Shown piece by piece: positions 1 to 11,436 of a DNA stretch of 64,000 nt. Where the stretch lies: contig QNGE01001743.1 in assembly GCA_008508345.1 (NCBI GenBank), positions 26,762 to 90,761 on the forward strand, written 5' to 3'. The DNA comes from Paragonimus westermani. Lineage: Eukaryota > Platyhelminthes > Trematoda > Plagiorchiida > Troglotrematidae. Position 1 is the first letter of the stretch. Every line of letters begins with the position of its first letter. The position numbers were made by a program, and so were the translations under genes. The notes below the pieces were generated by a model. That model did not search any database and was not told the DNA's origin. It saw only the letters and a list, made by a program, of their open reading frames with translations.

Positions 1-7
1 AAGTCAG

Positions 8-117
8 GGCTTCGGCTGGATTCGAACCAGCGACAGACACAGCATGCCTCAACGCGGCAAGCGCTCTACCAGCTGAGCTACGAAGCCACACCAGGAGCTC
101 GGAAATTTCACATTTGG
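8..117 (-). repeat. tRNA-like SINE head, copy 1
   Basis: Read on the minus strand, 87 to 8 folds as a tRNA-like shape: a 7-bp acceptor (GGCTTCG with CGAAGCC), a D arm GCTC/GAGC around AGCTGGTA, and a T arm GCTGG-ATTCGAA-CCAGC on the plus strand. These give good polymerase III A and B boxes. The stretch between the D and T arms is about 31 nt, too long for a class I tRNA, and the only good anticodon stem has C where U33 is expected, so it is probably not a working tRNA. Two relatives occur at 27568 (plus) and 47924 (minus). The 27.57 kb copy also shares the upstream flank AAATGTGAAATTTC (here 102-115, minus), so the repeat is larger than a tRNA. The downstream part runs off the window. Confidence 0.7.
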
Positions 118-3100
118 ACTCTGTTAAAAAAGTTTCGGGATATCAGTCTTTGCCGCCATCTGTCCCTTTAATATCCACTAAGGTTAGCCGAATGGGATAA
201 TGGAAAGACGTGATCAGCCGATGTGCTTTATTTATTATCAGCTATAGAAGCCTACCTGTCACAAGGCAGTATGATCGCTCGCAAATCGGCTTTATTCGAG
301 GGTGATGCACAAAATCAGGGGTGAAGGAGTCGATTGCTTTTGTTGACGTTTAATAACGTTGTTAGACGGAGTTTCAGTAAAGAGATAAGCTCTGGTTATA
401 GTGTTATGAAAGAGTATAGCAAATTTTGTTCGTTACTTTTTCTCATTTAGAGGAACCGAGTTGAAATACACAAGTATTCGTATTCCACTGTTATATCACC
501 GTCGCTTACTGTGAGTCAGCGCTTGCATTCATGAACCTTTAAGGTCATGTTCAAATTACTTGAAGGTGACCAAGTTTGGTTAAGTATACTAGAGTACATT
601 GGACTTACGCATAATCTCTAAACAAGACAATTTGACAGACGGTTAGCTGCCTGCAAAAGCTATTGTTAAGAGGCAATAGTAAATTTCGGTCGTAAATCTC
701 GAAACGGCAATGGAGAAGGGAATTCACGCAAAAATGTGTATATATGTATGCTGACATGGAAAATACAGTTAGCAATATGTAAATCAGAGTCATCCAGCAC
801 AACCTTCTCTGTTCAGTTAAGAAGCACCCAAAACTGAAACCAGTGAAATGTTGTAGTATATATAGTTTTGAAAATAAGCGCATATGAAACCAATTTTTTC
901 TCAGTGTTCCTCCTCCGAAATAAATATAACACTATTCTGAGAATTTACCGGACTATCAAAAGTTAACTCAGTACGGTAAGGAACAGTTCACACCAATGCC
1001 AAGTTGGTTTGTTTTAACAGGTTGACCTATGAAAAACTATTTATATGGGTATTGTAAAATCTTAAAAATATCGGCACACATAAGCAACAGATTTATTCCT
1101 TATGCAAAGGCATGACAGATATGATGTTTCTTGTTTTGATTTGACGATGTTTTAAAACCGGCATGAAAGGTGAGTGAAGCTAAATTCACATAGCACCTTC
1201 CAATTTCCTTGGAAACCATTTGAACAGCCTGAAACTTGTCCTACGTAAACAACAGATTGGCCCGAACGGAGCAGCTGGATTGATCGAGTGACCTGACCCA
1301 ACCGGATAGTCTTACTTAATGCAATATGCCAGATGAGCTGGACTTAGTTCATCGATGGCTGTAACATTGCCGTATATTGGGAGTTGCTTGTACGGATAAT
1401 TATGAAGTTGAAATATTGCTGAAGGTGCAGCAGAGAAGGGTTTGCATGACGCCCAAGTTTACACTGAAAAAAAAACGTGTGCATTAGTCCCTATCTTACA
1501 GTACCATTAGCAGTACTATATCGTGCCGAATTGGTGGATCATACTGACCCTAACTTAACAACTTTCAGAGATAGAGGAACTGATTCCTTATCTAAGAGGA
1601 CATGCGACAAACTGCGGGGAGATTAGATGGGACTGTCGTTTTTCAAGTTTACTTAGCAGTTACTGCTTTCCTTTATGAATATTGAAGATTAGTAAGTTGT
1701 ACGGTGTTGTAATGTTTCATGTTTTGTGTAAATATTGACGTTGTGGTAAACTCATAAACTCAGCTCAACTGGCGATTAACTTTTATCTCAGTTTAACTCA
1801 CTGGGACCTTTGTGACCTTCTTTGCGCTTTGCTCGGTAGTATTTGAAGACAACAGCGTTAATCAACCTGAACTGGGAAAAATATACACTTCCTGCTAAAG
1901 CCGGATTGTTTTCATAATATTGCGACATAATGAATTGACAGCGTTGGCGGTGTTTGCTTACTTGTTCAACTTGTAGTGGATATGATCACATTGTTTTTCC
2001 CCCTGTGTACATCTTTTGTACCAATAGTTAGAAATTGTCTTTGAAATAAATTAGGCTGATATTCGCATGGTGATCATGTACAATTGGAACGGAACAGACC
2101 GATTGTCAGTTCTGATGGTGTGGACGACTTAACAGATTTTAAGTACCATTGCTGGCAACACCGGAATGGTCGTAAAATTCTTGTAGTGTCCTCGTTGTTG
2201 GATTAAAAAAAGAACACGGCTGATTGGCACAACATGTTTTGCATTAACACAAACCAAGCCATATCTTTGCAGACATTTGACGCAAATCATTTGGGCACAC
2301 AAACATCTGAATCAAAACAGAAGAGAAACCAAACAACGCAGTTCATTAATTGCCAATGCGAAGCCCAAACTAACAAATATTCCTTTCCATACACACCAAA
2401 AGGAGTGGTCACATCGAACTGTAAACGCTGTTGTGCGCCTTCAGAAGTGTCTTAATTGGGATACGCATATTACACCAAAGTTGTTTGTTTGGTCAACCAC
2501 TTGTTACCCTAACGATCAGTTCTGTTGAATTGTTTAGCCCGTCGATTATGGGACGTTACTTCGAAAATTGTAGGTGATCTGCTATCTGGGTTTCAAGCTA
2601 ATACTTAGTACTGTTGTCACAAAATGCTCATCATCATTTATGTTTATAACTTCTATTCAATCTGAAAAACCGAAACACTTGAGTGTACGAAAAGGTTTCA
2701 AAGAATCAATAAATTTCTTGGTTCAAGGAAACCTATGAAGATTTTATTTGATTTTGAACTAGTATTCAGTAGTGACGAGTGTTGCTTTGAATAATTTTTA
2801 TGATGTTTAAATTTCGAAGCTAAGACGAACACAAAGGACCTCATGAATTGAAATTTATTCAAGTACATCGTTTATCGTCTCTAGAAAACTGATCTTTGAT
2901 CAGCCTGTGGTTCACATAAATATGTAACCTCGTTAAAGCAGACAAGTTAGGTTCTGTGCAGCACTGAGAGAAACATTTGGGGGGCTACTCACAGCGAAAT
3001 TGTCTGTTTGCTTACAATGCCTACCTTTCCCAGAAAAACCGTGATCAGACGGCGTAGATTAGTCCATGATTGCCAATACTTTCGGAGAAGTAGCCACTTA

Positions 3101-5687
3101 AGATAAAACGTGAGAAATGCTTATAACCAGCATAATTCTGTGAAACTCGGTGCCTACCAGTAAGTTGAAACTCTTCTATGAAAGCTTTACTAGGCCATCT
3201 GAGTGTCAGAATACACAGTCAATAGAGAGTAGGCGCCGACCTTAGAAGGAAGAATTCAAAATTATCTAGTACTTGAGAAGCAGTTGAGCAGCTCGATATT
3301 AACCAGACCACTACCGCTTTGGCAGTAAATGAGCTTTCATACAATACTTCGATAATCATGGACAGTTATTTTTAAACATTTTCAAAATTTTGAATAGTAA
3401 TCGTGACGTTGTTTTCACTTAAAATTTTCATGTCTGCTGTTTCGAAACACTTCAGAGACTGGATGCTAAGTATGCTTAATAAATTCAATAGAGGTTTACG
3501 ACTGAAGTTTTCTCAATCATTTGAGTAGTTTCTCCATCTTTTATGATAAATATTGATTAACCACCTGTGGTTGATCTCCAAATTAGCAGTTACCCGAAGC
3601 GGATCGAGAAGTAACTGGAAGAGGTTTTCTGCACACATTTGTTTTAGCGATCACTAGCAAAGCAGCGAGCAGCCGTTGCAACCATGTTGCTTCACGTCAT
3701 CTATATGCACTCCATATTATTAAATCCACGGCTTTCAAATAGCTGTCAGATTACTGAACTAACACGTACTCTTAGTTTATATAAACATTCATATAGTAGA
3801 CCATGGAGTTTCGGGCTTTCATTCGGGCTACCATTGCCCCTGATGCCAGGGATAAACGGCGAAGGTGAAACGATAGTTTCTTAATTTTCTTGTGGTCAAC
3901 AGGAGTAAATACTTGCGAAAACGTGGGCCATCTTTCTCAATTTGCTATTTCAAATATTTACTTGGTATATAGGTGAGTGAATTCTCTTTGAATCTTTCTC
4001 TGAGTCAGCTCGTTATAACGAAAGTACGCAAGTATGTCCCAAATGAATGAAATATGCTGCCTGAAATGCTCTGCAACTGAACAAAACAATTAATTTGGGG
4101 CAGGTAAATTCTAGAAAATGTTTGCTATGTAAATGAGTTGGACTTATTTTGTAATTAGCGTACATTTGTTTGCTCTGTGAAATCGATAACATCGCTGACA
4201 GTTGTCTTTGTAGTTAACAGTTTTTCCTTTCCGCAGCTTTACCTTGTCTGGTTTTCTGTTACACGAGACAATTATGACGGAGTTGGTCGGCAAATCGTGA
4301 TAACTTGCTTAATCTAATCTGGCAACAAATGTGCTGACTCCGTTGAGCTATTTTTAGCTTGTGAAAGCGCTCACTCACGTCTCCTTATGTACATATGTAT
4401 ATATTATTCAGGAGTGGAGCGTACAATCATGTCACTGCACACTCAGGCAGCGGAACATGTTACGAGATTGTTGCAGACAAATGCAATCAAAGTTTGTACA
4501 GCAAAAGAAACGTGTTTTACAACTGTTAACGTACAGGGACACTCTTCAGATTGAAAATAGTTCCAACAACGATCTCTACTGCCATATACGTCTGCACGAA
4601 AATTTAATGTCATTCGGTCGGTATTAGCTAGAAGTGAAAAATATAGGTAAATACAGTCGGAACAATGCCTCACCCGAGTCAATTTAAATGTGTCATCACA
4701 TTTTGATCACTGGTTTACTACACACCTTCTCTTCCTTCTGTCTTGCACTGAACGATTTTTTATTTCAAACATTTTCTCAACCGAAATGGACTGTTGTTAA
4801 CGAGAAACGCATCATATACGTAATGAAAATTCTCAGTAATACGTGTATCTCCACCTGAATCGTGATGGATTTGACGGGCGGATTTAGTTGAAAGAGCAGG
4901 AGAGCACGCTTCAGTAGATTATTGAAACACTTAAGTACTGAGCAGATAAGAGCAAAGTCAATGTCTAGGATTTGAGATAAAACTGTTAAAAGTTTGACGA
5001 TCATGTCTTTTACTGTTTTTCGGTGTGGTAGGATATTGGGAATTATTCGACAGATGCTTCCGAAATGAAACGCCAAAATCTAAGTTCATCCTTTTCAGAA
5101 TTTTTCATTTATACATATCCATCTGGCTGTCGGGCCTGAACTACTGGCTAAGTTTACAAGAACTTAACTTTACGGCACCTGCATCATTGGATCACGCTTG
5201 TCGTGCCCGAATTGTCGTATTAAAATGTTTCATTCAAGCTTCTCGTTGAAATGAAGCGATCAACATTTTTTTAGGAATCCATAGCATGACCTCATTTTCA
5301 CTCCTAGGGTTTGCTCTGTGCACACATCACATCTGTTCTTTAGGACGGAATAAATGTATAACCGCTATGGTGAAAGATTGAAACGGTGCTTTAAATTAGA
5401 ATCAATCCCTAGTTTTCGGGCTACGATTGCCTTAAGAAAACTGCCGTTTGTTTTACTGACACTCGTGGATAGGATTTCATGATGCTTATTCATTCTAATG
5501 CAAGTTGACGTTTTTGTGCAAAGATGGTTAGTCATCTTTTCAGGTGGGGTATATAGAGGAATCTTTTGTGTGTCATCCAAGACATTTCACTTGGTTAGTC
5601 GTTACCTGAAGCAAGAGTTAGAAAGAACTTTGGCCAAATTTGAAACAATTGGTTCCCTCAAGCAATTTGGACAACGCAGATAGAACA
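118..5687. other. Mostly featureless stretch; one candidate exon
   Basis: I see only short, chance-like frames here, with one exception on the minus strand at 4855-5079. That piece is an open block of 75 codons in phase 0 at both ends, with a donor-like CAG/GTGGAG and an acceptor-like CTTAG. It encodes a leucine-rich helical stretch containing KTVKDMIVKLLTVLSQILDI. It may be an exon of an unrecognised gene, but its upstream pyrimidine tract is poor. Confidence 0.25.
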
Positions 5688-5766
5688 TGAAAACTGGTAG
5701 TTGCAAGCATTTCTTACTCACTCATCAGTACCAAACTTACAATAACATGGGTGGACCCTTTTAAAA
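5688..5766 (-). repeat. PLE terminal repeat (low-coordinate arm)
   Basis: This segment is the reverse complement, with scattered mismatches, of 7589-7665, at the other side of the PLE remnant. Shared blocks include CCCATGTTATTGTAAGTTTG, GGTACTGATGAGT and CCAGTTTTCAT. PLEs commonly carry such pseudo-LTRs, in direct or inverted orientation. The hammerhead in this arm is on the same strand as the element's coding remnant. The outer edge was judged by where the match to the other arm fades. Confidence 0.7.
5694..5734 (-). ncRNA. Hammerhead ribozyme, decayed, in PLE terminal repeat
   Basis: Minus-strand order is stem I strand TTGGTA, core CTGATGA, stem II GTGAGTAA, core GAAA, stem III TGC-TT-GCA, then stem I strand TACCAG. 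Stem I pairs over six positions. The first stem II pair is G/A rather than G/C, and the cleavage triplet reads AAC where NUH is required, so this copy is probably inactive. Its sister at 7617 has the same 41-nt layout, and stem I is preserved in both. That argues for descent from a working type I hammerhead with very short stems II and III. Confidence 0.6.
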
Positions 5767-5820
5767 CAACCGATTTGCAGGGTGAATAATCAATAAGAGA
5801 GTTAGGATAAGACATTAAGT

Positions 5821-7555
5821 CTAGGGAAGGGTCAAGTTCACGAACAGTTGTTTCTGAACACAAAGAGCAACTGCTTCAGCAAACCGTAAGAATCTCGGGT
5901 TAGAATAACGCAACAGGATTCTGAATGCACAAGACGGATCGATAGCGTGACCGGTGGTCAGGACGTGTCTAGCGACTGAGGAAACTGGCTGTTTACGCGT
6001 TTCAGCAACACTGCCATTCTTCGGTAACACGGACTTCTGTACCCATTTTGGTAGGTGTTCCTTCATTCTGGAGCTCAAGCATCTCTCGATTCTGCCTATG
6101 TAACTTTCTTCGCAGTTACATACAAATTGGTAAACACAGTGTGAAGTGGCACCGATAGGCTGATCTCCTTTGACTGAAGGCACTGGTAGCTTCTGAGTCC
6201 GAGCGATTACACAAAGTTCAGCTGCATTGAACGTTCGTTCATTCGAGTTTCTTAATCGTTGTGTTGTTTGGTGCATGATAAAATCACCCCTAAAAAGCAG
6301 CTCTATGTAGACTCTCTTTTTCTCTGCAGTGACCACCACTTTGGGTGATACTTTTTGTCTGCTGTGCCTACCTATGAACCTCCTGAGTTAATCATTTGCT
6401 TCTAGGACAGACGTAATCAGATCAATTCCTCAGCGAGATTGTTGAGTGTACAGGTTTGCCTTGCTCGTGTGAAGAGAGTATTTACTAGTGTTCTTTTGTG
6501 TTGGATCGGTGTGAAGCTGCTAAAGTTTAGGTATTGACCTGACCATGTGAGTTTCTTATACACGGTTCTTCTAACCGAACCATCTTCCCGACGACTTATT
6601 AGATTGTCTAGAAATGGCAGGCAGTTGCCTATCTCAAATTCACGAGTGACCTTTAGATAAGGATGACAACTATTTAAACTTTGCACCAGATGATCTATCA
6701 TCTGTTTAAATCGACTGAAAATTAATGTATAATCGACGTAACGCTTGTAATATGACAAGTTTTCTATCTTCGTAGCTATCTGTTGCTCAAATTTTAGCAT
6801 GAAAAAGTCTGCTAAGATGGGACCTAGTGGACTTCTCATCGCTACTCCATCTATTTGACGGTAGGACCGTTCAGAAAAACGAAAACTGACATTCTCAATA
6901 CAGAGCAGCAAAGTTTCTTTCAGTATGTCGGTGGGAAGTGGAAACGAAGTGTGACTCATTTCAACGAGCTCACAAATGTAGTCAATCATCTCATGCAGCG
7001 GAACATTTGTGAAAAGTGACAACATCTATAAAGCACATCGGTTTGTTGGCCAGAGTGATTCTGTCCAGGTCACTGATCAATTCGAAGGAATCTTTAATGG
7101 AGTATTTCTGAAATGTCTGTTTTTCTGGGGTTAGAATATTGACCAGTCAGCGTGCTAATTTGTGGTGAGGTGAGTTTGTCATTGCCAAAATTGGCCCAAG
7201 TGGCATCCCAGATTTGTGAGTCTTTGTTAGGCCGTAAAGTTGAGATGTTGACAATCCGCACGACTTAAGAGACTTATACGTTACTTCGTCAATAATTCGC
7301 AACTGCAAGAACAGCTGAGGATGTCGTCTTATGCGGTTCTCTATTTCGCTAATGCTGTTCATTCTCTCTATTCGCCGAAACTTTGTTTGTTCATCCATTA
7401 TTGATGATATCTGTACACACGCATCCTTGCCTAGAATGACGGCCCCAGAACCCTAATCAGGCTTAAGTATAATCACGTTTTTCGATTCAAGTTCTCTTAA
7501 CGATTGCAGGTGTTGCCTCGTGATAGCACACCGACTATTAAATGGAGTCATGATA
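5821..7555 (-). pseudogene. Penelope-like reverse transcriptase/GIY-YIG, broken
   Basis: Three overlapping blocks on the minus strand together resemble a PLE protein from RT motif 1 to the endonuclease. Block one (7555-7026) carries a KPD-stop-GSGAVIL motif at 7453-7455, where the PLE consensus has Lys, then YGLTKTHKSGMPLGPI. A TGA at 7147-7149 follows KLAR. After a one-base frame change inside the motif A region (VV-SLFTNVPL), block two (7025-6417) has DGVAMRSPLGPILAD, RYVDYTLIF with Tyr for the second catalytic Asp, and WSGQYLNF. Another frame change leads to block three (6400-5821), with FNAAELCV and a GIY-YIG region HCVYQFVCNCEESYIGR. The N-terminal domain is absent, and only about 30 bases separate RT1 from the flanking repeat. 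The element cannot encode an active enzyme. Its sequence is clearly different from the 14.5 kb PLE and closer to the 22 and 40 kb remnants. Confidence 0.88.
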
Positions 7556-7588
7556 AACCCATAAGCTATATCAGTGAACTTAGTCTTT

Positions 7589-7665
7589 AAAAAAGCCAAC
7601 CCATGTTATTGTAAGTTTGGTACTGATGAGTCAATACGAAATTCTTGCATCTGCCAGTTTTCATT
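7589..7665 (+). repeat. PLE terminal repeat (high-coordinate arm, inverted)
   Basis: This is the inverted partner of 5688-5766. It sits on the 5' side of the minus-strand PLE remnant. Its hammerhead points opposite to the coding remnant, so transcripts from the two arms could pair or self-cleave in opposite senses. Confidence 0.65.
7617..7657 (+). ncRNA. Hammerhead ribozyme, type I with minimal stems II and III
   Basis: Order on the plus strand is TTGGTA (stem I), CTGATGA (core, 7623-7629), GT-CAAT-AC (two-bp stem II), GAAA (core, 7638-7641), AT...AT (two-bp stem III), then cleavage triplet ATC ending at 7651 and TGCCAG (stem I). Stem I forms six pairs including two G-U. All core positions of the hammerhead consensus are present. 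Minimal type I hammerheads of this kind are known from PLE terminal repeats. Activity is likely weak because stem II is short. Confidence 0.65.
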
Positions 7666-9279
7666 TGGCCAAATATTTTCTCTTTCTGAGGAACAATTTC
7701 GACTAGTTTTTAACACTGCGACAAGCTACATCCTAACAATTCTAGTGTTGGGGAGCAAACAACTTCCTGTATCTTACAGTCATTACGGATTTTTAACTAC
7801 CCAATTGTTCCACTCGAAAGATTTTCCAGTAACGGTTTGTTAAAAAATTACAGTTGTGTAAACAACTTGAAATATGAAACGGCACAGCCTTTGTGGTATT
7901 GTGAGTTTGTTCATTAAACGACCTCACGATGAACCTGTATTTATTTCAGTATTGCAAACTTGGAAAATATTTTCATCTGACTGAAACGGTAAGCTATCAA
8001 ATATTGATAAAATATATGAAAATTCGGGCAAAAAGACATTTCTCCACGAAAAATTCAAACACGTTTTGAAGTTATGCATGAGGTGCCCTTATTGAGGGGC
8101 GTACACCTCTTGAATTCTGTAGTAGACGTTTTCAGATCTTAACATAAGTCAAACGTTCTTGGGTAAAATCAGTACATGGGTCTAATCAGACCAGAAGTGG
8201 GTTTACTCACGTTCTGACTTTGTAAAAGGCCATTTCGCAAGCCACATTCATCGACCGACCTGGGACAATAAACTATTATGTACACTCGACTAAACAACCT
8301 AGTCTAAAATTCACTACGGAATAATTTTGTTCTCTGACTCCAGTGAAATCAATGTCCAACAAGTGATTTTCGTTCAGTTTGAGCAAGTTCCTCCCACTGG
8401 AAACCGTAATGGGACAAATTATGCTTACCTTCTGTTTCAAGCATCTTGAAGTTGCTGCTACCCAAGTAAACAACCAAGGAATTTGAATTGCACTTTCTTT
8501 CTCAACCGTGTCTTAATTTGGACAATACAGTGCTTATTGTGCTGTTATGTTATCTGAGAGTTTCCCGCCCCAATAACATCAACCTGTCTCTGGTTGTAGA
8601 TGTGGGTAGCCTAACATTAAAAATTGCCGTACGGTAAAACGCCCACTTGCTGGTTTTTTGCCTAATACCTATGATTAAGTTCATCTGTGTGAGTTCATAC
8701 GGTTAGTCCCAAAGTATGATCTTTTATGGATGTCTGGCTGCCACGTAATCACTGCAATAAGCCGTGAATCAAATTCGCCTTCAAAGTACACTTCAGTAAA
8801 CGAGTGACTAATATTTTCGGATGCTGACAGCAGGCTTGATTAAGACATAAGTAGTAGTAGTAGTAGTAGTGGACGCACATTCATCTTGAACATTGTTAGA
8901 AACCGAGGATTCCCCTCGCATTACGTTGTATTCACATTGGAAATGATCCACAGAAGTCGAATATCTGCCACAAAAGAAAAATACGTCACCAGACGATTAT
9001 TATTGTTCTCTTCTGAAACTAGGGTATGATACTTTTCCACTCTTTTACTGTCTATGGGGATTTTCCCTCGTACGTTGCATCATTCGTTAGAAGGTGAGCT
9101 TCACTGATCCTCTCAACCTAGTTAAAAGTTACTGAACTAACTTGACAGATAAAGAGCATGCTGGTGACTGCAAATCATGTCACCTCGCTCGCCCATTTTG
9201 TAGACCAGGACAATGGGATGTTGGTATGAGTTGTCAAAATGACGATATGTAAGATTATCTGATTAATGAAGAATTACGA
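7666..9279. other. No gene recognised; trinucleotide microsatellite
   Basis: Apart from an AGT/TAG repeat of about seven units at 8850-8870, nothing in this stretch is recognisable. Open frames are short and have no splice context. Confidence 0.5.
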
Positions 9280-9651
9280 ATGGACAACCTCAACGATCTC
9301 GCCGGAAGACTTTGGGAAACGTGCAGCGGTAAGTCAACGATCTCAGTCAATGAAAACAAGATTGAGTCACAATATCACGGTACTTTTGATGGAATTATTA
9401 AACTAAAAAATTTGACCACCACAACGATTTCTACAGAAAGATACTTTCCGGAAAACGAATTACGGTTTGACGCCGAACAAGCTAAAGATGGATCATATTT
9501 ACATATGATATTTCTACCCGACAGAGTTCTTCTGAGCTGTAAACAAGCTGACAATTACTGGGAAACATTCAAGCTTCAAAAAACGATACACGCACCAGTG
9601 AACCCGAATAAGATAACAGAACGGTGGATATTCTCGCAAGTATCAGATTGA
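9280..9651 (+). CDS. Hypothetical protein, 123 residues, ATG to TGA
   Basis: This is an uninterrupted frame from ATG at 9280 with a hydrophilic, natural-looking residue mix: acidic and lysine-rich with evenly spread hydrophobics, as in KDGSYLHMIFLPDRVLLSC. There is no signal peptide or membrane segment, and I do not recognise a family. A splice-donor-like GGTAAGT lies inside it near codon 17, so it could be spliced, or the frame could be the last exon of a larger gene (an AG acceptor follows TTTTGT at about 9200). Its length and beta-rich look recall small lipid-binding proteins, but I cannot align a signature motif, so this is only an impression. No neighbour gives context. A chance ORF of this length in AT-rich DNA is possible. 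Confidence 0.35.
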   Translation: MDNLNDLAGRLWETCSGKSTISVNENKIESQYHGTFDGIIKLKNLTTTTISTERYFPENELRFDAEQAKDGSYLHMIFLPDRVLLSCKQADNYWETFKLQKTIHAPVNPNKITERWIFSQVSD

Positions 9652-11436
9652 GGCTATAAAACAGAAACAATTGGGTCAATGTCCAGTTAACTGTCAGAAA
9701 TGGAAGAGGTCGAATATAGAAATGTGAACACTTGCGAGGAATATATTTGAGTCGGATTTTCACGATTGAACTCAAAAACTGGATACACAGCTGTCGCCAG
9801 AATTTCCTGACGGACGTTGTGTTATTCCCAATCTGTTTATCAAGGCGCACCATAGACTTTGCATATTTTATTGAATTGCAATAGAAATTGGACGATATAG
9901 TTGAACTCTTGTGGTGGATTGCAACACTTTTAGCCAATCAGCTTCAAACTGTGGGGAGTAAAAGGTCGATGTGATCATGCCGTCATTTCGGGGAACGTTT
10001 TGTAACGCTTTTGAGATAAGATGGAAGTTAATATAGAGTGGAATACAGGCGGTAGACAAAAGTACTAGATGACCTACAACTTCTTAAGTGCTCAGTATGG
10101 ATCACGGAGCCTATAAATGCCAGTAAAACAGCTCTGAATGTGCTTGATTTGTTTATGGGCTCTTCGGTCATCTGAATCCAACAGATGTGGGTCTCCAAAC
10201 TATTTTACACAGCTCAGGACTCAGAGCATCACGCAAACACTTATCGAGCAGTCGTGTCATCTCAGCACAACCACAGAGTGAAACCAGCATTAAACACGCG
10301 ACAGCGAGAGGTAGAGTCAAATTGACTTCATAGAATTTAAAATGGGGGGTTCAACTTGATACAGCCGGGTTTCCGTGCGATGCCTGCGTACCGAATGCTG
10401 TAGGACAGTCTGCGGTCTGTGTCTCGATGATCTCTGTCACAAACGCTTCAATTCTCATAGTGTATTTTGAAGTTTAATGATGTTTTTATCTTGCCGTGAC
10501 GAGTATTTTCAGGGAAAGCCATGCACGACCTGCCATCTCGTTTGGATCATTTTTAAGAGATCCTTCTCCAACTGCTCTGACGGATTATCAATTCCAGGCC
10601 CAACGTTTTTATTTTGATCACCGTTTAACACTGGGCATACGCCCTGGTGTACGTTCGAGAGGTCAATCTGCCGACGTGGCTCTCCACCGGTTTGAGTTTG
10701 TCAGACTGTTAAGTTTGTACAGTCGGTCAACTTCTACACCCGATCCTGTCAAGGAGATGCGACCCATGGAACTTCACGGGGATTTCCACGAGTGAGACCT
10801 ACGTAGGTTCTCTACAATTCAGCCGGTTGGACGATCTTTACCAGCTTGTTGCACACAAGGGCCAGGGAAGCAAATGCCCCATGCTACAATCTTTCCCATT
10901 AAATCAGCTAGCAGGGTAGAACGAAACCATGGGCACTGAATGCAAGCGTAGGCATCCCATATTAACCGGAACGTCCAAATAATGAGTAGCACCATGAACT
11001 TGACGATCGGTAGCTCTGATACTTACTGAGTTAAAAGTGAATATAGTAGCAATCATTAACTAGCCAAATATTTTAAAATTACTCATTAAGAATCTAACAG
11101 AATTAAAAATCTGAAAACGATAGACTTGAAAGATAATACGGTTTACAAGGCAAAAGAATTTTCATTTTTTCCAGTGCTAGTGAATCTAGTATATCTGACG
11201 GCAAATAGAACAAATATCACGGCATGTTCTCCTTTCATCAATCCATAAAACGATAAGACAATCTTCCCTCTTACCATTTATCTTGTTGTTCTAACCCACC
11301 AATGTTAAACCACCAAGGTTAAACGACGCATTTGCAATGGATGACAGTTCGCGGTTATTCTATTGTTGACAAACAGAGGCTTCTCAGTAGAAACGTATGT
11401 ATATAACTGATGAGTAGTCGGGGATTTGGTTCATTT
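9652..11436. other. No gene recognised
   Basis: The interval 10.34-10.95 kb is visibly richer in G and C than its surroundings and holds a 99-codon plus-strand frame (10496-10795) without recognisable motifs. It could be the remains of an unidentified element. The rest is AT-rich with nothing I can name. Confidence 0.4.

Noticed and set aside
8..87. Genuine tRNA gene at the left edge
   Set aside because: Acceptor, D and T arms pair well, but the anticodon region is too long, U33 is missing in the only good loop, and decayed copies with shared flanks exist. A tRNA-derived repeat explains it better.
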